DNA of 64,000 bases from assembly GCA_045562755.1 (NCBI GenBank), contig JBJKVF010000006.1, forward strand, positions 682,001 through 746,000, in the 5' to 3' direction. The stretch comes from GCA-002708145 sp045562755. Lineage in GTDB: Bacteria > Chloroflexota > Dehalococcoidia > Lucifugimonadales > Lucifugimonadaceae. The position numbers were made by a program, and so were the translations under genes. Position 1 is the first letter of the stretch; every line of letters begins with the position of its first letter. Shown here in pieces: positions 25,591 to 34,134 of this stretch. The notes under the pieces were generated by a model. It saw nothing but the letters and a program-made list of their open reading frames with translations. It searched no databases and was not told the DNA's origin.

Positions 25591-26790
25591 ATGCCAGCTC
25601 CAATTATTTTACCCCAATGGGGAATGGCTATGAACGACGGGCTAATCGTTAAGTGGTTAAAAAATGTAGGTGACGAAATAAAAAAGGGGGATCAACTTGT
25701 AGAAATAGAATCTTCCAAAGTAAACGCTGAAATAGAAGCTACACATGATGGAAAATTAGGCAGGGTAGATTTCCAGGAAGGGGTAATAGTGGACGTTGGC
25801 ACAGTGGTTGGTTATATTTTATTTGATGGTGAAACAGAGTCTGAACTACCAAATGCGTCTACTCAAGTTCTTGAGACCGCACAAGAAACCTCACAAGAGA
25901 CTCAACCATCATCAACAATAGATAAAGAGACCTCAAGTCTAAAAATCTCGAAGAAACAAATTATTACTCCACGAGCGAGAAGATTGGCCAAAGAATTAGA
26001 TATTAAAGATTTTTCTAAAATAATTGGCTCAGGGCCTAGCGGTAGGGTTACAGAAGATGACATCAGAAAATTTCATTCTTCTCCAAAAAAGGAAACGGTA
26101 ATATCCACAGTGCCTGTTAAGGAGTCTATTCCTTTATCTTCATTGAGGTTAACAATTTCAAAAAGAATGTCTGAGAGTGCGCAAATTCCTTCTGTTACAC
26201 TAAACACCAGAGTTGATATTACTCAAACTTTGGAGAAACAAAGAAACTTAGTCAAAGAGTGGAGAAAACACAAAATACGTCCTCAGTTTCAAGATTTAGT
26301 TATTGCTGCTGTGGCAAAATCATTACATGACAACCCGCATGCTAATGCACATTTAGTTAATGATGAGATTAGAGTATTAGATGAAGTTAATATAGGGATA
26401 GCTATGGCTGTTGTGGGTGGATTACTTGTTCCTGTCATAAAAAAAGCAGATAAAAAAACTATACTAGATATAGCATTGGAAATTAGACAATTAGCAAAAA
26501 AATCGAAAGAAAACACTTTTGATGTAGACGATTTATCTGGTAGTACATTCTCTGTAACCAATTTAAGTTCGTATGATATAACTACCTTTAATCCGTTATT
26601 AAATCCACCTGAGATAGGAATTTTGGGAATAGGATCAACAGAAGAAATTATTAGTAATAATGATGAAAAGAAATCTTTTGCCAACTTTTGTTTAACTTTC
26701 GATCACAGGGCTTGGGATGGAGCGCCCGCTTCTGAATTTTTGAAATTAATTTGTAAGAATATTACGAATATTGACTGGATGTTTAATTAA
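25591..26790 (+). CDS. acoC: dihydrolipoamide acyltransferase (E2)
   Basis: A 399-residue E2 core protein. One lipoyl domain carries the lipoyl-lysine Lys43 (Ile-Glu-Ser-Ser-Lys-Val-Asn). An Ala/Thr/Gln/Ser-rich linker (about 85-120) leads to a peripheral-subunit-binding domain near 126-165 (Pro-Arg-Ala-Arg-Arg-Leu-Ala; Gly-Ser-Gly-Pro-Ser-Gly-Arg-Val), then the catalytic acyltransferase domain ending with His372 and Asp376 in Asp-His-Arg-Ala-Trp-Asp-Gly. Acetoin dehydrogenase and pyruvate dehydrogenase E2s are not separable here. It lies 13 bases after E1 beta. Confidence 0.9.
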   Translation: MPAPIILPQWGMAMNDGLIVKWLKNVGDEIKKGDQLVEIESSKVNAEIEATHDGKLGRVDFQEGVIVDVGTVVGYILFDGETESELPNASTQVLETAQETSQETQPSSTIDKETSSLKISKKQIITPRARRLAKELDIKDFSKIIGSGPSGRVTEDDIRKFHSSPKKETVISTVPVKESIPLSSLRLTISKRMSESAQIPSVTLNTRVDITQTLEKQRNLVKEWRKHKIRPQFQDLVIAAVAKSLHDNPHANAHLVNDEIRVLDEVNIGIAMAVVGGLLVPVIKKADKKTILDIALEIRQLAKKSKENTFDVDDLSGSTFSVTNLSSYDITTFNPLLNPPEIGILGIGSTEEIISNNDEKKSFANFCLTFDHRAWDGAPASEFLKLICKNITNIDWMFN

Positions 26791-26795
26791 TAGAT

Positions 26796-27782
26796 ATGTC
26801 AGTAGTAGGAATTATCGCTAACCCATCTGCCGGAAAAGATATCAGAAGATTAGTTGCGCACGGAAGAGTTGTTTCAAACCAAGAAAAATCAAATATTTTG
26901 AGAAGAGTATTTGCCGGTATCGCTTCAACAAATACAAAAAAAATTATAATAATGCCTGATCATTCAGGCTTATCTATTTCTGGAGCTGCTGATGTTAAAG
27001 ATAAGTTAGAAGTAGCATATCTGGATATGCGAACAGCAGACAATCAAGAGTCTTCGACTAAAGCAGCAAAATTAATGTACAACCAAAAAGTTGATTGTAT
27101 AGTAACTTTGGGTGGAGATGGTACAAATCGAGTAGTAGCAAAAGGATCTAAAAATATACCTTTAGTACCTATCTCAACCGGAACGAATAATGTTTTTCCT
27201 GCCCCAACGGAGGGAACATTAGCAGGAATAGTAGCAGGTAGTATTGCTGACAAAACTTTGAGTGTAAAAGAATCCTGTAGGCAATCAAAAAAAGTTGATA
27301 TATATTGTAATGATCAATTTATTGATGCCGCACTTGTAGATGTTGCCATATCAAAAGAAATGTTTGTAGGTGCTAGAGCTGTTTGGGATATAGCAACCCT
27401 TCACTCAATTATATTAACCCGCGCAGAACCTGCGTCCATAGGATTGTCTTCTATAGGCTCAAGGTTACATAATATAGAGATTGATGATCCATTTGGACTA
27501 TATATAATGCTAGACAAAAATATTAAATCAAAAAGACAATATATAACAGCACCCATAGCACCAGGAACTATATCTAAAATAAACATTGTAGATTATAAAA
27601 AAATAAATATAAAAGACAAGATAAAGATAAATACTTACCCGGGGACAATTGCCCTTGATGGTGAAAGAGAAATCGAATTACTTCCAGATAATACCTATTA
27701 TGCTATATTGAATTTAGAAGGACCTTTAGTTGCTGATGTTTCAAAATCAATGAAATTATTATCAAATATACCTCAAAAATAA
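26796..27782 (+). CDS. acoX: AcoX-like protein of the ATP-NAD kinase family
   Basis: A 328-residue protein with the NAD-kinase-type nucleotide motif Gly-Gly-Asp-Gly-Thr (106-110) and Ser-Thr-Gly-Thr-Asn-Asn after it. Overall form (Ile-Ala-Asn-Pro-Ser-Ala-Gly-Lys-Asp at the N-terminus, then a long C-terminal beta domain) fits AcoX, a protein of unclear function encoded with acetoin dehydrogenases. It follows E2 by 5 bases. This neighbourhood is the main reason to consider acetoin as the substrate of the complex. Confidence 0.82.
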   Translation: MSVVGIIANPSAGKDIRRLVAHGRVVSNQEKSNILRRVFAGIASTNTKKIIIMPDHSGLSISGAADVKDKLEVAYLDMRTADNQESSTKAAKLMYNQKVDCIVTLGGDGTNRVVAKGSKNIPLVPISTGTNNVFPAPTEGTLAGIVAGSIADKTLSVKESCRQSKKVDIYCNDQFIDAALVDVAISKEMFVGARAVWDIATLHSIILTRAEPASIGLSSIGSRLHNIEIDDPFGLYIMLDKNIKSKRQYITAPIAPGTISKINIVDYKKINIKDKIKINTYPGTIALDGEREIELLPDNTYYAILNLEGPLVADVSKSMKLLSNIPQK

Positions 27783-27784
27783 TT

Positions 27785-28588
27785 ATGAATGATATTGATT
27801 TAGACTTATATAAGAATTTTGCAGAAAAAGCTATTTTTAAGGCTGCAGATCTTCTCTTAGGAAAATTTAGACCAGAAGACCCTGCAGAGCTAAAAAAATT
27901 TTATAAATCTGCAAATGCATTAGTTACTAATGCAGATATTGAGAGTGATAAAAAAATTACAGAAATTCTCAATACACCTGAATTAAAGGCTAATATTTAT
28001 TCAGAGGAAAGCGAAAAAATAATCGATGAAAAATCTAATATCTTTTGGTTAATTGATCCACTTTGTGGTACAGTGCCCTATAGTTTAGGTATGGATCATT
28101 GGGGAATTAATATTGCACTCAGAGACAACGAAAAAATAATATTATCTTGCTTGTCTTCTCCATCAATAGGTGAATATTTTTCAGTAATTCTAGGTGAGGA
28201 AGTTAATAGAAACGGTAAGCCGTATAAATCAACCTCTCCTACAAGAAAATTATCAGAATCCACTATAGTTTTAGAAGTAGATGGTGGATTAGAATGGGCA
28301 AAAAATATCCAGCATATTTCAAAATGGATAACGAAAGTAAGTCAAGTAAACAGTTTTTCTTCAATTGCTTATCCAATGACTCAAATGGCACTGGGTAGAA
28401 TTCCCGGAGGTGTTTTTTATGGTATCGATGCAGTTCATTTTGCTGCAGGTGCAAGAATAGTAGAGTCTCTAGGTATTCTGGTAACTGATAAGCAAGGTAA
28501 TAATATTAATTGGACAAAAAAAGAAAAGCTTGAATGTGTTGTAGTAGGTTGGCCGGAAATTCATAAAGAATTAATAAATTTGATGTAG
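27785..28588 (+). CDS. inositol monophosphatase family protein, altered metal site
   Basis: A 267-residue protein with the fold landmarks of IMPase-family phosphatases: Val-Thr-Asn-Ala-Asp, Ser-Glu-Glu-Ser, then Trp-Leu-Ile-Asp91-Pro-Leu-Cys94-Gly-Thr and a late Ala-Ala-Gly-Ala-Arg-Ile-Val. In classical members the motif is DPxDGT and a Trp-Asp precedes AAG; here the second Asp is Cys94 and Trp-Asp is Val-His. The usual metal ligands are thus partly missing, so classical phosphatase activity is doubtful. It starts 2 bases after acoX and is probably in that operon. Confidence 0.75.
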   Translation: MNDIDLDLYKNFAEKAIFKAADLLLGKFRPEDPAELKKFYKSANALVTNADIESDKKITEILNTPELKANIYSEESEKIIDEKSNIFWLIDPLCGTVPYSLGMDHWGINIALRDNEKIILSCLSSPSIGEYFSVILGEEVNRNGKPYKSTSPTRKLSESTIVLEVDGGLEWAKNIQHISKWITKVSQVNSFSSIAYPMTQMALGRIPGGVFYGIDAVHFAAGARIVESLGILVTDKQGNNINWTKKEKLECVVVGWPEIHKELINLM

Positions 28589-28666
28589 TTATTTAAATAA
28601 ATTATTTCATTATCCAGATTTATTTTATATTATTATTCTTTAGTAAAAAAATGAAGGGGAAAAATT

Positions 28667-29059
28667 ATGCCGTACAAAGTTAACCACATACACATAAAGT
28701 CTAAAAACCCAAAAGATACAGCAGAATGGTTTGTAAAAGCATTTAATGTGAAAATTATATCAGAAACAATACGTCCTGTTGGTGATACATTCATTGTTAC
28801 ACAAAGTGAGGGAGGATTAGCTATAAATATATCAAGTGAGAGAACAGATGAAGTTTTAGGTCCAGCTGATGATGATGCTCACTACGGTCTAGAGCATTTT
28901 GGATTTGATACTGATGATATAGTCTCTGATATTGAAAGATTGGTAGAGCTTGGTGCCGTTTATAAAGAAGGGCCTGTAGATTTACCAGATGGCAAAAAAA
29001 TTGCTTTTATTGGAGCTCCTGGAGGTATAAGAATAGAATTAATCCAGCAAGTATCCTAA
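28667..29059 (+). CDS. VOC (glyoxalase/dioxygenase fold) family protein
   Basis: A 130-residue protein of two beta-alpha-beta-beta-beta units: Val-Asn-His-Ile-His-Ile-Lys-Ser at the start, Gly-Leu-Glu-His-Phe-Gly-Phe in the middle and Gly-Gly-Ile-Arg-Ile-Glu-Leu at the end. His7, His71-region and the terminal Glu are candidate metal ligands. Reaction unknown. AGGGGAAAAATT gives a ribosome site. Its stop shares CTAA with the stop of the convergent amidohydrolase. Confidence 0.75.
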   Translation: MPYKVNHIHIKSKNPKDTAEWFVKAFNVKIISETIRPVGDTFIVTQSEGGLAINISSERTDEVLGPADDDAHYGLEHFGFDTDDIVSDIERLVELGAVYKEGPVDLPDGKKIAFIGAPGGIRIELIQQVS

Positions 29060-30642
29060 GGAATAGCTTTACCTGACAACACTCCGGTTACTTTTTCATT
29101 TTCTACGGCAATTTTTCCATTAACTATTACCCATTGAATTCCTTCTGGGTGAACATTTGGGTCTTCGAAAGAAGACCTATCGTTTATGTGCTCTTTGTCA
29201 AAAACAACTATATCAGCAAAAAAACCCTTCTTAATATTTCCTCTTCCTGATAAATTAAATCTTTGTGCAGGATTTTCAGTAATCCTTTGAATAACTTGTT
29301 CAATTGGATAATTATATCTTCTTCTCAATCTTCCAAGTACTCTAGGAAAACAACCATATGCTCTTGGATGTGGTAATCCACCAGTTGGTATTGCATCAGA
29401 ACCAATCATATAATCTGGTCTTGAAAGTAGCTCCATAACATTTTTTTCAACCTGTCTCCAATTTTTTATATTACGAGGCGGGGCTCCTCTAAAGCCACAA
29501 GCTAATGATTCTTCATACATTACCCTACATAACATTTCTTCAACACTTATCTTCCACATATCTGCAACTTCTTCAAAAAGCATTCCTTCTAAGTGTTTAT
29601 TTTTTTCAGAAACGATATGTGTCCATACATTATTAGAAGGATTACCATAGTGCGTACCAACCATCTTTGAGATAAGAATTTTTCTTTCTTCTGTATCGTT
29701 TAGTTTTTTTAGCATTTTTTCAGGGCCACCTTCGTGAAAGTAACTAGGGAAAAAAGTTTGCGGAAAAGAAGACCCTACGGGATAAGGGTAAGTTTCCAGA
29801 GTTATATCAACACCGTCATCTTTAGCTCTATCAACAGGATCTAAAACATCGCTTATAGATTGATTGAAGTCGGGTTTATAATGTTCTATGTGGAGTTTTG
29901 TTTCGGTTCTTTTTGCAATTTCTATTGCTTCCATGACACCGCCACCATGAAAAGCTCTATCAACATTATGGTTTCTTAGATGTATAGACATAGGCTTGTC
30001 ATAAGATTTTGCGACTTTCATTAATTCGCAAATCTCTTCACTATCAGAAAAGCTGTTTGGGTAATAGGATAGGCCTGTTGAGAAGCCTACAGCACCCTGT
30101 TCAAATGATTCAGAAAGTAAAGATTTAGCACATTCTAATTCTTTACCTTTCAATGGCTTGTCTTCCATTCCAAGTGCTTCTAATCTTATTGGTCCATGAC
30201 CGGCGAACATAGCAACGTTACATGAAGTTTTATTATCATAATTTGATCTTGCCTGTTCTATACTAGACATATCTAAATCATTTTTTGGAACACCTAAAAT
30301 ACCAGATAAATACCATTTATAAAGCTGATAATTTTTTTTTGATAAGGGTGCTAGTGTTAATCCATCTGGTGCGATTATTTCGGTTGTTATACCTTGCATA
30401 ATCCCATTCGCATGTTGTCCATCATTTAATAGCGCTACATCAGCATGAGAATGGACATCAATAAAGCCAGGAGAAACGTACAAATTGTTTGCATCAATAA
30501 TTTTATCAGCTTGTATGTTTTTTTCACTCAAGTCTATAATGTCGAAAATTATATTTTCTTTTATACCAATATGAGATTTATATTCCTTTTTACCAGTACC
30601 ATCGATAATATTTCCATTTTTAATAATTATATCTAGTTTCAT
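29056..30642 (-). CDS. D-aminoacylase-type N-acyl amidohydrolase
   Basis: A 528-residue metal-dependent hydrolase. The barrel starts with Gly-Phe-Ile-Asp-Val-His64-Ser-His66-Ala-Asp, then Gly-Leu-Ser-Tyr-Tyr-Pro, His-Leu-Arg-Asn-His and, late, Gly-Ser-Asp-Ala-Ile-Pro-Thr-Gly-Gly, all of which match the N-acyl-D-amino-acid deacylase group. Members hydrolyse N-acyl-D-amino acids, or in other lineages different amide or ring substrates, so specificity is open. It stands alone on the minus strand, divergent from the SDR gene. Confidence 0.85.
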   Translation of the reverse strand: MKLDIIIKNGNIIDGTGKKEYKSHIGIKENIIFDIIDLSEKNIQADKIIDANNLYVSPGFIDVHSHADVALLNDGQHANGIMQGITTEIIAPDGLTLAPLSKKNYQLYKWYLSGILGVPKNDLDMSSIEQARSNYDNKTSCNVAMFAGHGPIRLEALGMEDKPLKGKELECAKSLLSESFEQGAVGFSTGLSYYPNSFSDSEEICELMKVAKSYDKPMSIHLRNHNVDRAFHGGGVMEAIEIAKRTETKLHIEHYKPDFNQSISDVLDPVDRAKDDGVDITLETYPYPVGSSFPQTFFPSYFHEGGPEKMLKKLNDTEERKILISKMVGTHYGNPSNNVWTHIVSEKNKHLEGMLFEEVADMWKISVEEMLCRVMYEESLACGFRGAPPRNIKNWRQVEKNVMELLSRPDYMIGSDAIPTGGLPHPRAYGCFPRVLGRLRRRYNYPIEQVIQRITENPAQRFNLSGRGNIKKGFFADIVVFDKEHINDRSSFEDPNVHPEGIQWVIVNGKIAVENEKVTGVLSGKAIP

Positions 30643-30765
30643 AGTAATCCCTTATAAATTTTGTTATTCAGAGAATACAATAAAAAAATGTACTAGTCGA
30701 TAGTGAAAATATATTAATTATTAAATATGATTAAGTTATTATTTTTTTAGATTAAGGTAAAAGTA

Positions 30766-31698
30766 TTGAAATTAAATAATCAAGTAGCAATAGTAACTGG
30801 CGGGGGATTAGGTATAGGTGGAGGTGCTGCTAGAAAACTAGCACAAGAAGGTTCAAAAGTTTTAATAGTTGATATTGAAGAGGAAGCAGCAAAAAAAAAT
30901 AAAGAAATAATTAAAAAAAATGGTGGAACTGCAGAGTATTTGATTGGTGATGTGGCCGAGGAGTCAGTGGCAAAAGAAATGGTTGATTTATCTCTCTCAT
31001 TGTTTGGGCGACTAGATATTATTGTTCAAAATGCTTATGGAGGTTTAGGATCTGGAAGTGCCGTTGATATCCATATAAAAGATTGGTACAAAGGCTTAGA
31101 TTTACTTGTGGGTGCTTTGTACTTAGGAGCTAAATATGGAGTACCAGCGATGGAAGAGTCTGGAGTTGATTCTAACTTCACCCAAAAAGAATGGAAGGGA
31201 TTTGGTTTACGCCAAGGAACCCCTCCAAAAGAAAATATAGGTAGAATAATTAATATTTCTTCCGTTCATGGAATATTAAATGCTCCTAAGTCATTAATAT
31301 ATGAGACCGGAAAATCGGCAGTTATTGGTATGACTCGTCAAATGGCAGTTGATTTTGGCCCATTAGGAATCACCGTCAATGCTATTGCTCCTGGGCATAT
31401 TGTTACAGAAAGAGGAAATGAACAGTGGAAGAAAGTTGGCAACAATGAAGGTTTTAGATTATTTGAATTACAATATCCAGTCAGACGTACAGGCACCCCC
31501 GAAGATGTTGCGAACATGATATCTTTTTTATGCTCATATGAAGCTTCATTTATTACAGGGCAGACTATTGCTGTTGATGGTGGGCTATCTGTTCAATTGC
31601 AGGAAGATTTGATTATGGACTTAAAAAATTTTATATCTACAAATAAAAACTTAAGAACTCATTTTGATACAGAAGATAAATCAAGGGATCGTTGGTAA
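30766..31698 (+). CDS. short-chain dehydrogenase/reductase
   Basis: A 310-residue NAD(P)-dependent SDR. The nucleotide motif Thr-Gly-Gly-Gly-Leu-Gly-Ile-Gly lies at 11-18, the catalytic residues are Ser165/166 and Tyr179-x3-Lys183, and Pro-Gly-His and a C-terminal Asp-Gly-Gly-Leu are present. About 30 extra residues (130-160) precede the active-site serine, and a C-terminal tail follows the usual end. The start is TTG after AAGGTAA. It could oxidise a sugar in the deoxysugar pathway, an inference from context. leuS follows after 2 bases. Confidence 0.85.
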   Translation: MKLNNQVAIVTGGGLGIGGGAARKLAQEGSKVLIVDIEEEAAKKNKEIIKKNGGTAEYLIGDVAEESVAKEMVDLSLSLFGRLDIIVQNAYGGLGSGSAVDIHIKDWYKGLDLLVGALYLGAKYGVPAMEESGVDSNFTQKEWKGFGLRQGTPPKENIGRIINISSVHGILNAPKSLIYETGKSAVIGMTRQMAVDFGPLGITVNAIAPGHIVTERGNEQWKKVGNNEGFRLFELQYPVRRTGTPEDVANMISFLCSYEASFITGQTIAVDGGLSVQLQEDLIMDLKNFISTNKNLRTHFDTEDKSRDRW

Positions 31699-31700
31699 GA

Positions 31701-34130
31701 ATGAATAATTATAATCATAAAAAAATTGAAAATAAATGGCAAAAAATATGGAAAGAATCTGAAATATACAAGACACAAGATAGCATACCATCAAAGAAAA
31801 ATTGGTATGCATTATCAATGTTCCCGTATCCTTCAGGAGACTTACACATAGGTCACTGGTTTGCATTTACTCCAGCAGATGCACATGCAAGATTCAAAAG
31901 ATTAGAAGGGTTCAATGTTATGCATCCACAGGGTTTTGATGCATTTGGTCTTCCAGCAGAAAATGCTGCCATTAAAAACAATATAAATCCAAAAAAATGG
32001 ACTTTTGACAATATTAGCAATATGGAAAAGCAATTTGATATGATGGGTAATTCTTATGATTGGAGTAGAAAATTAATAACCTGTACCCCTGAATATTATA
32101 AGTGGAATCAAAAGTTTTTTGTAGAGATGTATAAAAAAGGTCTAGCATATAGAAAAAATGGACCTGTATGGTGGGATCCTGTTGATCAAACTACACTAGC
32201 TAATGAGCAAGTTGTTGATGGTAAGTCTGAAAGATCAGGGGCTGAAGTTGTTAAGAAATTAATGCCTCAATGGTATTTCAAAATCACAGACTATGCCGAA
32301 GAATTATTAGAAATGGATAACCTTGAATGGCCTGAAAAAATCAAACAAATGCAGAGAAACTGGATTGGTAAATCGGATGGAGTTACTATAAATTTTAAAA
32401 TTGAAAACTCAAAAGAAAAAATTAGCACATTTACTACAAGGATTGATACTATATACGGTGTCACTTTCGTTGTTTTGGCTCCTGAACACCCAATTATAAA
32501 AGCGCTTTCTTTGAGTAATAATAAACATGTTGAAGAATATATTATAAGCTCGCAAAAAATGTCAGAAATAGATAGAACTTCAACGATTAGAGAAAAAACT
32601 GGAGTGAGAACAGATATTTACTGCATTAATCCTGTAACAAATGAAAAAATTCCTGTTTTTATAGGAGATTATGTATTGGCATCCTATGGAACTGGTGCGG
32701 TAATGGGTGTGCCTGCTCATGATGAAAGAGATTTTATTTTTGCTAAGAAATATCATCTCCCAATTAGGGTTGTAATTTCTCCTGATGGCTCAAAAGACAT
32801 AAAATTAGTAGAAGCATTTACTGGAAACGGTATTCAAATAAATTCTGGTGAATTTAATGGAATAAATAATAATGAAGGTAAAAATAGAATTGCAAACTTA
32901 GTTAAAGAAAAAGGTTTTGGTGAAAAAACAATCACTTACCACCTTAGAGACTGGTTAATCTCAAGACAAAGATATTGGGGAACGCCAATACCAATGTTTT
33001 ATGATGAAAATAATGAAATTATTCCAGTTGAAGAAAAATATTTACCAGTTATTCTTCCAGATGCAAAAGAATTTATGCCTACAGGGCAGTCACCATTAAC
33101 TCTTGATGAGGAATTTTTATATTTTGATCACCCAAAGTATGGAAAATTAAGACGAGAAACAGACACTATGGATACTTTTATGGATTCGTCTTGGTATCAT
33201 TTGAAATTTGCTAGCCCAGGTATATTAGACACACCTTTTGAGAAAGAAAAAATTGCTCTTTGGAATCCTGTTGATCAATATATGGGCGGTGCAGAACACG
33301 CTGTTATGCATTTATTATATGCGAGATTTTTTAATAAGGTGCTAAGAGATTTAGGATACATAGATTTTGATGAACCGTATAAAAGATTATTTAATCAAGG
33401 TGTAATGTTAGCTAGACATATGAAAATTTCTAAAAGAAATAATCCTTTAAATCCTCAGCCACTTGTAGAAAAATATGGAACAGATTCTGTAAGAGCTTAT
33501 CTAATGTTTTTAGGTCCATGGGATAGAGGCGGAGATTGGTCAGACTCAGGAATTAATGGAATTTATAGATGGCTAAATAGGGTTTGGGAAATGGTTACTG
33601 TAAAGTACAAAGAAAATAATATTTCACAAGAAAAAACAAAAACTTGTATTCAGATTTCTAATGAGATAACAAAAAATGTTTTAGCTGACATGAAAAATTT
33701 TAAGTTCAATACTTCAATAGCATCATTAATGGAATATAGTAATTTTCTTTCAAAAATAAAAAAAGAAGGGTCAGTCTCATATTCAAACTGGAATGATTTC
33801 TGTAAAAGACTTCTAATTCATTTGTCTCCTATTTGTCCTCATATCACAGAAGAAATATGGAGCATATTAGGAAATAAAAAATCTATTCATTTACAAAAAA
33901 ATCCGACCTTTGATGATAAATTATTAGAAAAAGATAATTTAACTTTGATGGTTCAAATTAATGGAAAGCTAAGAGACCAAATTAAAGTTCAAAATAATGC
34001 TTCAGAAGAAGAAATTATTGAAAGTGCAAAAAAAATAAAAAAAATTCAACAGCATCTCGAAGGTATGGAGATCATAAAAAGTATTTACGTGCCTGGAAGA
34101 ATAATTAATTTTGTGGCTAAACCGGAGTAA
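31701..34130 (+). CDS. leuS: leucyl-tRNA synthetase
   Basis: A class Ia synthetase of 809 residues. HIGH is at about 49-52. The CP1 editing domain shows Thr-Thr-Arg-Ile-Asp-Thr-Ile-Tyr-Gly and Gly-Val-Pro-Ala-His-Asp-Glu-Arg-Asp. The KMSKS loop is atypical: Lys-Ile-Ser-Lys-Arg-Asn-Asn-Pro-Leu-Asn-Pro. The zinc cysteines of some LeuRS are replaced (Trp-Asp-Pro and Gly-Lys-Ser-Glu-Arg-Ser-Gly), as in B. subtilis-like enzymes. The ATG at 31701 is preferred over a TTG at 31692 inside the SDR gene. Confidence 0.94.
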   Translation: MNNYNHKKIENKWQKIWKESEIYKTQDSIPSKKNWYALSMFPYPSGDLHIGHWFAFTPADAHARFKRLEGFNVMHPQGFDAFGLPAENAAIKNNINPKKWTFDNISNMEKQFDMMGNSYDWSRKLITCTPEYYKWNQKFFVEMYKKGLAYRKNGPVWWDPVDQTTLANEQVVDGKSERSGAEVVKKLMPQWYFKITDYAEELLEMDNLEWPEKIKQMQRNWIGKSDGVTINFKIENSKEKISTFTTRIDTIYGVTFVVLAPEHPIIKALSLSNNKHVEEYIISSQKMSEIDRTSTIREKTGVRTDIYCINPVTNEKIPVFIGDYVLASYGTGAVMGVPAHDERDFIFAKKYHLPIRVVISPDGSKDIKLVEAFTGNGIQINSGEFNGINNNEGKNRIANLVKEKGFGEKTITYHLRDWLISRQRYWGTPIPMFYDENNEIIPVEEKYLPVILPDAKEFMPTGQSPLTLDEEFLYFDHPKYGKLRRETDTMDTFMDSSWYHLKFASPGILDTPFEKEKIALWNPVDQYMGGAEHAVMHLLYARFFNKVLRDLGYIDFDEPYKRLFNQGVMLARHMKISKRNNPLNPQPLVEKYGTDSVRAYLMFLGPWDRGGDWSDSGINGIYRWLNRVWEMVTVKYKENNISQEKTKTCIQISNEITKNVLADMKNFKFNTSIASLMEYSNFLSKIKKEGSVSYSNWNDFCKRLLIHLSPICPHITEEIWSILGNKKSIHLQKNPTFDDKLLEKDNLTLMVQINGKLRDQIKVQNNASEEEIIESAKKIKKIQQHLEGMEIIKSIYVPGRIINFVAKPE

Positions 34131-34134
34131 TCTT

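Noticed and set aside
28589..28600. TTATTTAAATAA palindrome after the IMPase-like gene
   Set aside because: It is pure A/T and overlaps the end of the gene context; such palindromes are expected by chance in this composition.
32160..32260. Loss of LeuRS zinc cysteines as part of the zinc finding
   Set aside because: Cys-less versions of this LeuRS segment are common in bacteria, including B. subtilis, so it carries little weight.
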